Shown here piece by piece: positions 1-10,341 of a stretch of DNA of 64,000 nt. The position numbers and the translations under genes are program-made. The DNA is from Anaspis maculata (Eukaryota > Arthropoda > Insecta > Coleoptera > Scraptiidae), in the NCBI GenBank assembly GCA_949128115.1, contig OX421965.1:28081681-28145680 (forward strand). The letters are read 5' to 3'. Every line of letters begins with the position of its first letter. The stretch's first letter is position 1. Under the pieces are notes generated by a model. That model made no database searches, had not been told where the DNA came from, and saw nothing but the letters and a program-made list of their open reading frames with translations.

Positions 1-1780
1 GTCGAAACTCGTCCTCCACGGATATCAGCTGAAACAACCCCAGCTATCGTCTTGTACCCCTGAATGGGTAGGCAACCCATTATACTGGCATTTAATTCAA
101 CTTATTTGAATTGAATCACTTCTCCCGCTTTTGGAACCGCTTGGCCGATGATCATCTAGTATCAGGACGACATCCCGTTGTGCCTCTCTTCTTGTTGTTC
201 GATTATGGAGTTCTCGAGATTGTTGAGACAGGTCTGACTACGAGTTTGAACGCAATAAGACACAGTTAAAGTTTTAACATAACATCAATCTATTGACTTC
301 TATGTACAATTCAAAATGTTTAAATAATGGCTCGCTCCTATACCTAGTCCTACCTTCACATCGCAGGCTAAATCATCTGAAAGATCTAACCTATTCCCGA
401 AGAGATAACTTTCCCCTAATTATTCCAGACGTCCCAACACCCCAACCCTCCGACGAACCTCTGACTCTACACCTTGACCGACATTTAATTCTGACTGGTT
501 TTCGCGGTTCAAAGTTCTTTTTGTGATTAAATCAGATCCAACATTTATGTTAGTGTTAGAGGTTATGTTAGAGTTAGGCCCGGCTTCTAGACACTGAAAA
601 GAGAAGAGTGACTTCGACCACGAGTGCTATCCAAGATTTGTGGGCCGGTGTGTGTATGGTAGCCCACCTAGTTGTGGCATTCTTTTCAAAGGCTGTTGCT
701 TCTTTTTGGGCCATGGTCTCTTTTGCCCGTTTGGAAAGGATTGGATATGGCTACCTTTGTGGGGGCCTATTCCCTTTTTTCACCGTGAGTCGCCCCCAAC
801 GCTTAGAAAGATTCCCGCGGTCGCGCGTGTCTATAACCGGAAATGTTGAACCGAATTTCACCCTTCCAAAAACTTTCGAACCGATGGTGAGCGCGAAACA
901 GTTACTCTAGTCAAGATACAAATTTAATTTGGAGAACGTTTTGAGCACGCCCCGTATACGCGCTAGTTTGTTGTTGTTTAGCAATTTGTGAGAGAAGGCC
1001 GCAGCCAGGAGAAACAAAACGCAGAGAAATGACTATACAGGGTGTTCGCCGAAAAGCCGATGCGGAGAGGCGTCGAAATAATCTTTGCCCTAACGCGAAA
1101 TAATCGCCGTCTACCCTATTCCTGATCGAGCCCTAATAACAATTCATTTTTACAAAGTCCCTATTTGAACGATGGCGTCGTTGGGTACCGTATTAAATTC
1201 ATCAGTTTCGAATAAGAACGTCTTCATTCCCGTAACAAGCTCTATATGGAAATATCAGGAACGGTCGTGGCGCTAAAACAAAATCATTAGTTTCAAGGAG
1301 GGGGGGGGGTGTCCATCAATCCGATCAACAATTACAACTCTACGGCAGGGTCCGAACCCCGATACAAACGCGATTCTATTTTATTTCAATTTCTTGATTT
1401 TTCACGTAGTTCTCAAAATTTACATTTTCCGAATAACTAGGAGCTTCAGAAACGCAGAGGAAGCTCACCCGCGAGTTTCCAGATCTAACCCACTAGGTCC
1501 GGTACTCTGAGTACCGCAGTCACAAAGCCAAGTCCAGAGGGCCCAAGAGCGCAAATACCTTTCTATGAAGGTATCCAACAAAGGACGAGGCTTGAAAGTG
1601 GCTGTACCTGACGGCAGACAGTAACGCAGATACCAGCACGTGCAGGCAGATTCAGAACGCACGCGTGAGCCCCATCATACATTTTCCCGACAAAGCCTAA
1701 CCGTAAGCAACTATCCCAACTCACCAAGACTAACCTCCCGCCCGTCGAGGTCATCACTCCGCCACACGAGATACCGAAAC
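1..1780 (+). repeat. Interspersed repeat A, copy 1 (unnamed family)
   Basis: This block matches, in reverse complement, the block at 47850-49800. Shared landmarks in order are a stretch near 60-260 with ATTCAACTTATTTGAATTGA, a stretch near 600-900 with CCGAATTTCACCCTTCCAAA, a stretch near 1040-1150 with GCCCTAATAACAATTCATTT, and a stretch near 1330-1380 with GGGTCCGAACCCC. By eye the copies share roughly two thirds of bases and differ by many indels. Open frames inside, such as 608-910, do not keep their frame in the other copy, so I do not call them genes. The left edge may lie outside the window. I do not recognise the family; a decayed retroelement is possible. Confidence 0.6.
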
Positions 1781-1812
1781 GAGAGACCTCATTTCTATCG
1801 GGCCTGGATCAT

Positions 1813-2370
1813 TTAGGGGTTTCAACTCGACATCCTCGAGGTGGGCTAGAACTCATCGTGGAGGGAACGCGACTCAGCATCCTGGAGGGGGTTCGAAACA
1901 CTTCGTCAACGGGTCCCAACTCTACGACTTGGAGAAGGGTCGAAACTCAACACCGGAAGGGCCTTGGCACATCGACCTGGAGAAGGGCTGGAACTCGTCG
2001 CCGGAGGGCTCTGACTCGACACCTGGAGGCGGATCAAGACTCAACGTCCAAGGGCTCTGACACGACATCCTAGAGACGGGTTGCAACTCAACGGGGGACG
2101 CAACTCATCAGTCTCTCGGAGGGTCAAAACTCAACCTGGAGGGTTCTCGACTCAGCGTGCCCCCAAGGGGACCAAAACACGACTCCGAAGGGTTCCAACT
2201 CGACTTTCTCCAGGGGGCCTTTGAGACACATCAGCCGGGGGAAATCGACTCGTCATTTTCCAAGTGGGCTGGGGCTCATCATTGGGGCTTCGACGCTTCG
2301 GCCTCTAGGAGGGTCGCGACGCAACATAAACGGGTTCTAACTCAGCTTCCTCGAAGGGGACTAAAACTCT
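1813..2370. repeat. Degenerate minisatellite, unit about 23 bp
   Basis: A decayed tandem array. Each unit carries a core like GGGTCGAAACTCAACACC followed by a GGAG or CCTGGAG stretch, and cores recur about every 22-24 bases (near 1890, 1913, 1937, 1985, 2007, 2030, 2052). It is much richer in G and C than the surroundings. The unusually long open frame at 2157-2666 runs out of this array and is best explained by the lack of A/T-rich stop codons. Confidence 0.7.
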
Positions 2371-2925
2371 TCGCTAACAGGCCCGCAGAAGCACTCGGCA
2401 GCGGACGTGACAAGTCGGGAGCGGACGGCAGCCCAGGAGGATTGGTCCAGGTACCACGGTCAATCTCCGGCGATATCCTCCATTCCCAGCAATTCGGAAT
2501 ATTTTATTGCATCCAAAACGACCGCGAACGGCGTATAGACAGCTCAGGTAATCCGAGAAGCCGCTGGAGAATGCGACCGGCGGTGCTAACACGTGTGAAT
2601 CGGATGGTGGCGGGCAGCGGGCAGAGGCACGGCGTGTCAACACATCAGGAGTACGGCAGCAACTAGCTGCGTCAATGTGCGGGTGGTTTACTTCATATGC
2701 ACCAATTCACCATTTCGTCGGACGTCAAGCAGGAGCGGTTGTGGAATTGACGATGAGAAGCAAATAAATTATGTTGTAGAGCTTTGCGGGATTTACACGA
2801 ACGAATTAAATAACTAGCGACATCTTTTAATGATGCCTTGACTCTGAATATTCACATTCTCATACCTCGATTGCACGGCTTTGAATTATTTTCCTCCGGA
2901 TTATTTTCGGCCCGCCAAATGCGGG
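2371..2925. other. No gene seen; GC-rich then AT-rich spacer
   Basis: Between the two minisatellite blocks. The first 300 bases are GC-rich, without clear repeat structure, and open in several frames. The rest is ordinary AT-rich DNA. I see no recognisable gene or site. Confidence 0.4.
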
Positions 2926-3115
2926 TGGCTTCACAGCCCTACATCCTCAAGGGAGATCGGAGCGCATTTTCAATTGGTCTCAGCTCTACGTTCTCTAGGT
3001 GGCTCGAAATGCATCATCCAAGAGTCTCAACTCTGCATTGTCAAGGGAGATCGAAACTCATCGCCAGCGGATTCCAACTCTACGTTCTCCATGTGATGAT
3101 GAGACGCATCACCCA
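2926..3115. repeat. Second minisatellite block, same ~23-bp motif
   Basis: Repeats the motif of the 1813-2370 array, for example GGGAGATCGAAACTCATCGC and CAACTCTACGTTCTC twice. The first bases of the window (GTCGAAACTCGTCC) also look like one unit, so the array family occurs on both sides of repeat A copy 1. Confidence 0.6.
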
Positions 3116-3581
3116 CCAATCTCAATGGAGCCTTGCACTGCCACTTTCACACACCGAGAGCGCCAGTACCCTTGGGGGAAAATTCGTCCATTTTGACGGC
3201 GTTGACGCTTCAGCGACCGACGTCCGTCATTTTATGTCTTGATTTGAAATTTGGATAACCTCTGTTTCTTGCTTGACGTCTCCAGTCACTGTCAGTTACT
3301 GGTCAAATTATTCAAACCCCCCTGTTTTTCCCGTCGTTACGGCCGCTTCATCGAAGTAGGCCCCCTACAGTAGTGGCGACCTCACGTTGAGTTTTTCAAT
3401 TGCAAGGCCCGCACCTGCTCAAGGAATTTCTCGAGAAAAGAAATGCGAGTTTTCTAGTGAATTTTTCCATACTTTTTGCCCCTCCCTGTACTTATAAGAA
3501 TTTTGGTGAAGTAAAAAGAATGAAACTGACGGGTGTATCGCTTTGAAAATCTGGTATACTCCCTCCCAGAAATCATTAGGA

Positions 3582-3621
<40 letters not shown>

Positions 3622-4740
3622 GTGCTTCAACAGCTATGGTTATTAGCACCGATGGAACTATGTACAGAACTATATTGTTATTTGTGTTGTTGCATGAGGC
3701 TCAGACGTATTAATGTTCCTACCCTAACTGTCGACGATGTAAACAAAAATACAAACAATATACAGGGGCACACGCTTCACGTCATGGGGCCCATCATGGC
3801 GACTTTTGAATGACAAACAGAGAAGGCCTAGGAATGATTGTTATCAAGAGAAATCATTAAATAGCGGTATATTTTTGCGAGCGACTCACGCCTCATGCTG
3901 CCACGAACGTCCTTGTTTCGCCAGAAATAGTGTAAAAACAGCACTTAGCGCCAAATTTTGAAGTTTCATTCCCGGAACAAAATGAGTATCTACTGTATAG
4001 TTGGAAAGATATACTTGTATAGACTGTCAGCGGATCATTTGAAGTGTACACGGCTTCTCCGTCAATTATGCAGGTGTCTGCCTTATTCGTGCGTCGAGGT
4101 CTCCAGCAAGTTCAACGTTATTCCAGATATCGGAGATCTAGACATTGCTGCCCAATTTTCCAGCTTCTGGAGAAGCTGGTAACAGTTAGTTGCTCTCGAC
4201 ACTCGACTACAAAGTGTCCCGCCGAAACCGCTTCGAAGTCTGTCGAATGCTTTGTAAAAAACGAAGCCTTTGATTGATCCTATCTAGACTGAGCCTCAGC
4301 GTGAACCAACAAGTAATCAAATCATGGAAGGCTGATTGATGGTCATTCAAAAAACGAACTAAGCTTGATTGAAATCGAATTTGCATGACTTGTTAGTTTT
4401 TTGTCATGGTCAAAATAATTCAATCAATCCGAAGTCCTCGGATGTCCAGTATTCTACAACTCGGCTACCTATTGCACACGTTGAGTCGTTGAGGTTTCAG
4501 ATCGGAGAGGAACTTGAATGCTTCGTGAAATAAAGCATATTTTAGAACAACCAAAAGTAGATTTTGTACATAAATTAAGCCTATCTGAGAATGATATTTA
4601 GTCAGCGAAAACACTTCTTGAGAAGCATCGACCTTTCAGTAGGTGCTGGCTATCTGGTCACTTTGCTATAATAACGTTCCATCCTTGGTTTCATCCGAGG
4701 TTTCATCAAACTGAGCTGAAACAGAGGGCACAGCCACTGG
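3116..4740. other. Mostly unique DNA with a 28-base poly-T run
   Basis: A T-run fills 3586-3613. No TSD or retroelement body is recognisable beside it, so a retroposon tail is only one possibility. The rest is AT-rich with scattered short open frames and no motif I can name. Confidence 0.4.
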
Positions 4741-5600
4741 ATTTCACAGAGATCCGTACCTTTTGGCAGCGATGACACGGCAATGACAACAGAAGCTTCT
4801 CGGGTCTCTCTCTGGCAATCGCCGGAGAAATCCGCACCAGAGTTTTTTGGTGTTTCTTTTTTTTTTCCTGTTGGCTGCACCTCCAGCAGCATCCGGTCCG
4901 TTTTTCAAGCAGTTTCGTGGCAGCCGGTCGTAAATTCGACGCGAGGTGGACGTGCACATAGTAAAACGGTTACCACACTCTCCTCATTAACATCTAGGGT
5001 TGTTGTTATCTCCATCGGGCGGCGAGCTCCGAGTTATTAGCTCCCACGTGTCCAAACAAACCCGTTCTCTTCTCTCGGTTGCCTTTTGCGTTGGTTTTCC
5101 GAACGACGACGAGGAGGCGTTTTATAATACCCACCATCGGCGAAAGAATGGAATCAGGTCCACCGGAGCCCGCGCCGAGTCTTCAAAAACTCGCCAATTT
5201 TTACCTTAATGAAACCTCTCTCTCCTTGTGTTCTCTGTGTGTGTGTGCTGCCCATACGATTTCTCGTAGGTACCTACAAGACATGTGTGTGCAGGCGTTC
5301 ACATTTTTGGAATTGTTGCATGGGCGGAATAAATTACGTGAGCAGTTGCGAGATGAGAGAAGAGAGAAAACAACACACACACACACACACGCCATCATCA
5401 ACGTCAGATGGTCGTAATCTTGTGCCCCTTTTGCCGCCCACTTGCCCCTACAGAAAAAATCTCATTCAGTATTTTCGATAGGTGGGCACTGGGCATATGT
5501 CGTTCCCTTGGGGAGAAGTTGCGCCGGTTTTAAAATGGAGATTTTTCGCCATCCGGCCGGCGACCAGGGGCGAGTGGGTGGTGCAGTGCCTCCTGTTCAA
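4741..5600. other. GC-richer unique stretch around an (AC)n microsatellite
   Basis: Base composition is more balanced than the surroundings and no copy is visible elsewhere in the window. An (AC)10 run lies at 5372-5391. Short open frames occur on both strands, but none has a recognisable domain. A promoter, UTR or small exon of a host gene is possible but not shown. Confidence 0.3.
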
Positions 5601-6389
5601 TTATCGCGATTTCTTCGTGTCAACGCCAATTGCAAATACGAAGAGACACAGCTGTTCTTGAAAGTGCCGATTCGAGTTTTAGGGAGATTTAAAAAAATCA
5701 ATTTTTCTGTGCTTATTTAGTTGGATGCATAAATTAGCTAACTTTGTTTTTTGATAACGAAATGGGTAAACGGTTTCAAATTTGCACATGGTAGGTATTT
5801 ATCTACAAAATAAATCATCTGTGTAATTTTTCTGATATTTAAAAATGAATAAGTTGATTTTGTAACTTTGATTGGGCCATCCTTCACTCTTAGGAACCTG
5901 TGAGTGATATTAAGATATCAATGATATCGTGAGAGACTGAGAGACCACCAATAGGGGACCACATACAGAACGTTGAAAAGTTATTTAGCTGTTCTCTGTC
6001 TTATTTTAGGATGCAAATTGCAAAAGGATTGAGTATAGTTTCGGCTCAACTTCGCCCTCTGAATAAAGACCTTTATTTATTGCCAAACACGTTGATATTG
6101 ATGGGTGATGGTCAACTGTTTCAACAGGTTTCAGAGTTGTACGCTGCAGATATTTTGCCAATGCCAGCTTCATAGAGGAGCTGCTGGACTTTTTGAGAGC
6201 TCTTTTATTCAGGTACACATTTCAAATCAACTGGTGATGGAAGGTGGTGCATTCCTCGGATGGACGCAGCTTCACTAGGTAATTTCCGAAGGTTTTAAAC
6301 GTTAGGCCTACTGTGCCATTGCCCAGGTTGACTAATATACGAAGAACACGTTTCAGAAAACTCTTAGAAACGTCGGGGTCGGCAACGTA
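5601..6389. other. No gene seen
   Basis: AT-rich DNA with short frames only. The open frames at 6222-6611 and 6313-6495 overlap on opposite strands and run into the repeat that follows. Confidence 0.4.
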
Positions 6390-6733
6390 CACTGTAAGAA
6401 AAATCTGTGGTAATTTTTCCATACGTGTATTGGAAGTCGTTAACCCATACAAGCTTGAAATATTACCACATGTCGATATGGGGAAAACGTCATAATGTGT
6501 ATTGGAATTTTCATTTACCGAGTTACTATTTTTCCATACTTTGACTGCGGGAAAACGCCTTACGTCAATTGTAATTATCATCCAACAGGTTGATATTTTT
6601 CCCATGCCCAAGTATGGGAAAAATAAATTTTACCCAATGTGTTGATTGTAATTTTCGTGAACTGAAGTATGGGACACTTCTCATACATAAGAATAGGAAA
6701 AATGCAATTTCTCGTATTCAGTCCATACGTGAG
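6390..6733. mobile_element. TIR-like repeat D, copy 1 (terminus CACTGTAAGAAA)
   Basis: Begins with CACTGTAAGAAA and continues with repeated TTTTTCCATAC or GTATGGGAAAAA words. A second copy in the opposite orientation ends at 9814 with TTTCTTACAGTG and carries the same words. The right end here is unclear because the hairpin at 6734 follows at once. Likely a non-autonomous DNA transposon; superfamily not determined. Confidence 0.45.
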
Positions 6734-7256
6734 TTTCTGATGCAACTAAAAAAGTTGTTGTCGGGAATCGGTTTTATTTTATTTTTTTCGTCAAAAGAAA
6801 CTCCTTCAAGAAGAGAATGTACTAGCATTGCTATCAAATTTCAAAAATTTACAAAATTTTTTGCAAATTTTCAATTTTGATTTTTGAAAATTCAAAAACT
6901 AGATAGCATCGACAATGCATCTTTCCTCAAGAAAGTCGTATGCCAAGTTTGAACTTTTTATTTTTGAAAAAAAGGTACCAAAAATGATTTCTACTACTTA
7001 ATTCACTTTTTCATGTCTACGAGAAATCATTTTTGGTACCTTTTTTTTACAAACAGAAAGTTCTTCAACATGCTACTTTCTTGAGGAAAGATGTATTGTC
7101 AGAGCTATCTAGTTTTGAATTTTCGAAAATCAAAATCAAAATTTTTTAGAAATTCACAAAATTTGATAGCATTTTCATTTTGAAGGAGTTCCCACTTAAC
7201 GAAAAAAATAAAATAAAACCGATTCCCGCCAACAACTTTTTTAGTCGCATCAGAAA
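6734..7256. mobile_element. Near-perfect foldback element, ~250-bp arms
   Basis: The left arm (6734-6992) begins TTTCTGATGCAACTAAAAAA and ends GGTACCAAAAATGATTTCT. The right arm (7023-7256) is its reverse complement, with a ~30-base loop. The same sequence in diverged form makes up the inner part of the 19391-22180 palindrome (about 20280-20560 and 21060-21370), which defines a family with two members here. No coding sequence. Confidence 0.75.
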
Positions 7257-8090
7257 TCTTTTAAAATGGATGATACATCAACTTCCTACTGCAAATCAAA
7301 GGGAATTATCAAGTTACTGAAGTCATAAATTGCATGTATTTCATGTGAACAAAGTGACCAAATACAAAACATAAAGATAAACTGGCATATGATTCTTAGC
7401 AAAACAAAAACAATATGATGAAGCAAACATACACAAATTGGTAACTAATGGACCGAAACTTGAGTAAAACAAAAAAAATCAGATGATCATCACTAATCTT
7501 CTTCTTCTTCTTCTTGTTCACAATCAGCTAGGTGACCCATTACTCAGTTAGCTTGTGGGTTTATGATGTGGTGAATTCGTTAAGCTTTATTTTCTCTCTC
7601 ACGTCGTCCTGATGAAGGATTGATTTTTTGGAAAACTCTGTAAAAATTTCATCTTAATATCACAGCTCCAAGGTTCCACAAGTACACTTACCGTTGAATG
7701 AATTCTAAGGTTTCTTCTGAATTTTCTCCATAAGTATAGCTTTGGTTTAAGAATTTGCTCATTTTCGACGTAGACTTCGCACGTTGCAGTGTCGTCAAAC
7801 AAGGACTTTGCTGTAATGAGATATATTATTTTAGTACTCCACGAGCGGTAGGTACAAAGATTATTCACTGATAAATTATTTTTAAATTAGAGAATATTTA
7901 TACCACTTGGATGTAGGAGGTAGGTAGTAAATATTATTAACCTTTGGTAATAAGAATCGGTCTTTCCTCGCTGCCCATGTTCACAAGCATTTCTTGGTAT
8001 GATCGAGGGTATGATGATGTATCCTGTGGAAAAATATGAAAATATGACATATTCCTTATACTTATGAAACTGTTGATGGCCATAAAGTCC
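7257..8090. other. Mostly unique DNA with a (CTT)n tract
   Basis: A CTT microsatellite lies at about 7498-7516. No gene or site is recognised. Confidence 0.4.
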
Positions 8091-8345
8091 AGCTTGAGAA
8101 TAAGAATGTTCATAAGGGACCTAAGTTAGTTTCACGATTCATGACAGTCGTTCCACTAATAATAAATTCCAATATGACGGTCATCAAGATGGCGGCGGAA
8201 TCATCAAACTCAGCTTGGAAATAAGAATGTTCATACGAGACAAGAGTAAGTTCCAAGTTTCATGACGATCGTTCCACTAATGAGAAATTTCGATATGGCG
8301 GCCAAGATGGTGGCGGAATCATGAAATTCAGCTTGAAAATAAGAC
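8091..8345. repeat. ~120-bp tandem duplication
   Basis: AGCTTGAGAATAAGAATGTT at 8091, AGCTTGGAAATAAGAATGTT at 8212 and the start of a third copy at 8330 give periods of 121 and 118 bases. Units include ATGACNNTCGTTCCACTAAT and AAGATGGCGGCGGAATC. These words are typical of repeated DNA here rather than of a gene. Confidence 0.65.
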
Positions 8346-8359
8346 CCATTGAAATCCTA

Positions 8360-8639
8360 TCTGCCCACTGGCTACCCTTTCGATGACCTAAGCTAAGCTA
8401 TCCATCGGAAAAAGTTCTAAGCTCTAGATTCATTCCCCGAGGAGGAGCTCAACTTCTTCGAAGTGCACAGGAAATCTTAGTTTTTCGAAAATAATAATAA
8501 AAATGATAATATGAATGTCTAGATGAAAAAGCCCATTGGCCACCCTTGGGAACATCAGCTATCCATAGGAAAAAGTTCCAATGAGGCTTTGGCTCCATTC
8601 CCCGAAGAGGAGTACCTAAAACTTCCTAATTTCTACATG

Positions 8640-8673
<34 letters not shown>

Positions 8674-8735
8674 TAGACAAACCGGCCATATACCTAAGCG
8701 TAATTTTCCATCAAAAATGCGCTGAAATACATCAG
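8360..8735. repeat. ~169-bp direct duplication plus (GACA)n and repeat E motif
   Basis: GCCCACTGGCTACCCTT (near 8362) recurs as GCCCATTGGCCACCCTT (near 8531), with CTATCCATCGGAAAAAGTTC and ATTCCCCGAGGAGGAG-like words following each. A (GACA)n tract at about 8642-8670 then runs into GACAAACCGGCCATAT and AAAATGCGCTGAA, shared with 18630-18690. The open frame at 8523-8831 runs through this duplication and the tetranucleotide repeat and is not credible as a gene. Confidence 0.6.
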
Positions 8736-9645
8736 TTTAAAACTAGGTACAATTTCAATTTATCGTTCGTATTTAGTATACGGCTATACGCGTATACCTG
8801 TACCTACCTATTTTCCGGTAGAAAAATGTAAAACCGGCCTGCGTTTTTGAGACCGGACTTGAATGATGGAGCTTAAGGTGAAGCCTCAATTGAAGATTTT
8901 TTACAATAAGATGATTTGGAATAACATTTAGGTTTTCCCGGAAAATCCAAATTTTTCTGGCAAAATTCCCAATTTCCTGCAAATTATTTTCAATCTTTCT
9001 TTCTAATTGTAACCTCTCACCCGAAGGGACGTTTCGAACAAAAATCTCCATAGGTTCCTGGATGCTAGTCGGGAAAGTTTTGAGGTGACACAATCGATTT
9101 TTTCAATTTTGGATCTGGCACCACTGGGCCGGGTTCCCAACCTCCATCCCTCCAGCCTCCTAGCTCAGCTCAGCTGACTCTTTGCAAAGTCGCCGGTGCA
9201 AGTTGCATGCTTACGAGGAATCGAGGGATAGTAACCCTTCTCTTGCCGTATTTGGAAAAATAACAGTCGAATTGTAGGCACTTATTTTCTCAATCTAAAG
9301 CGACTTACACCCACACTAACATGGACGACGCATTTAACGGCATGCAAATCATAGAAATACTTAGTTTAGTTTAACCGTCATCGGTCTAACCTATTAAAAA
9401 TTGTCTCGAAAATTGTGGATAAGTTATATAGGTACTACCTACTCACCTTTATAGACTATTTCTGTTGCTCTGCCCAGTGTACAGACCAATGTTCATTCCA
9501 ACGATGAAACTCTCACTCAATTCACAGCTCACTAGTTCGTGCAAATAATAATACAATAATAATAAACGGTCTTCCGATTCCGATCTCTGCTGGGAGTATG
9601 TTGATTTTCATTTGTAGATGCTGTACCACGTGATCGGTAAAACTG
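8736..9645. other. No gene seen
   Basis: AT-rich apart from a more balanced patch at about 9120-9240. No copies elsewhere in the window and no recognisable coding sequence. Confidence 0.35.
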
Positions 9646-9814
9646 ATTTGAATTACTACCTTAAATTTTTCCATACCGATGTATGGAGAATCTCAAGTTT
9701 ATTGGAAATCTTCCATTAAGTGATGGAGAAGTTCCATGCATGTATGGTATTTTGAAAAGTATGGGAAAAAAGCAATGTGGCCGCATGGGAAATTCACGAT
9801 TATTTCTTACAGTG
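9646..9814. mobile_element. TIR-like repeat D, copy 2 (reverse orientation)
   Basis: Ends TTTCTTACAGTG at 9814, the reverse complement of the terminus at 6390, and carries TTTTTCCATACC and GTATGGGAAAAA words. The 5' limit near 9646 is approximate. Confidence 0.45.
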
Positions 9815-9869
9815 TAGCCAAACTTCCAGTGTGCTTCCTCGTCAGCAAAACATCTATAGGTAATTGATA

Positions 9870-10010
9870 AGTATAATTATCCAATGAGCATGTAATGATT
9901 CCCATTTCTCAATAAGAGGGTGCAATTTGCTGACACAAAGCTTGGCGAGTGTCGTGAAGCATTCGAATAAGTGATGGTCTATACACAAGAGTAGAATATG
10001 CTTTATTTAG
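9870..10010 (+). repeat. Dispersed repeat C, copy 1
   Basis: Contains GCTTGGCGAGTGTCGTGAAG with GAGGGTGCAATTTGCTGACA before it. The reverse complement of 58770-58925 carries the same order of words. Short hairpin-type element; limits approximate. Confidence 0.55.
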
Positions 10011-10080
10011 CTATTGTGAAGTATTGTGAAATGTGCACAATTGGATTATAAGAACATTATTTAGTACCCCATTGAATAGG

Positions 10081-10301
10081 TATAGTCGCGACAATTTTGC
10101 AAACGATGTACACGTCATCGGTTCATTCGTTCACCGCAACTTGAGAAACGTATTTTTTCTTGTTTTTCTCACAATAAAATATACTTGAATAGTATTACTC
10201 TGGTTTTCTGGTGATGGAAATGTGAAAAAGATATGTTTCTCAAGTTGAAATGAACGAATCAACCGATGACGTACATCGTTTGCTAAATTGTCGCGACTAT
10301 A
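10081..10301. mobile_element. 221-bp hairpin MITE, TIR TATAGTCGCGACAA
   Basis: The left end TATAGTCGCGACAATTTTGC is mirrored by the right end at 10301. The arms continue inward through CAAACGATGTACACGTCATC on the left and its near complement on the right. The flanking sequence and size fit a non-autonomous DNA transposon. No coding content; the short frame inside is accidental. Confidence 0.75.
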
Positions 10302-10341
10302 GTAGTGTATTACATACAGGAATGGAAAATGCTTCATTCAA

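Noticed and set aside
608..910. 100-codon frame in repeat A copy 1
   Set aside because: The related sequence in copy 2 is split between two shifted frames, so the frame is not kept.
2157..2666. 169-codon open frame on the plus strand
   Set aside because: It runs through a decayed GC-rich minisatellite into GC-rich DNA. There is no domain, and several frames are open at once.
3586..3613. Poly-T run as a retroposon tail
   Set aside because: No matching body or target-site duplication could be seen beside it.
5201..5481. Histidine/threonine- and valine/cysteine-rich frames
   Set aside because: They are translations of the (AC)n microsatellite; the same holds for the frame at 61316-61642 where it crosses an (AC)n tract.
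8523..8831. 102-codon frame with a RQTD repeat
   Set aside because: It passes through a direct duplication and the (GACA)n tract.
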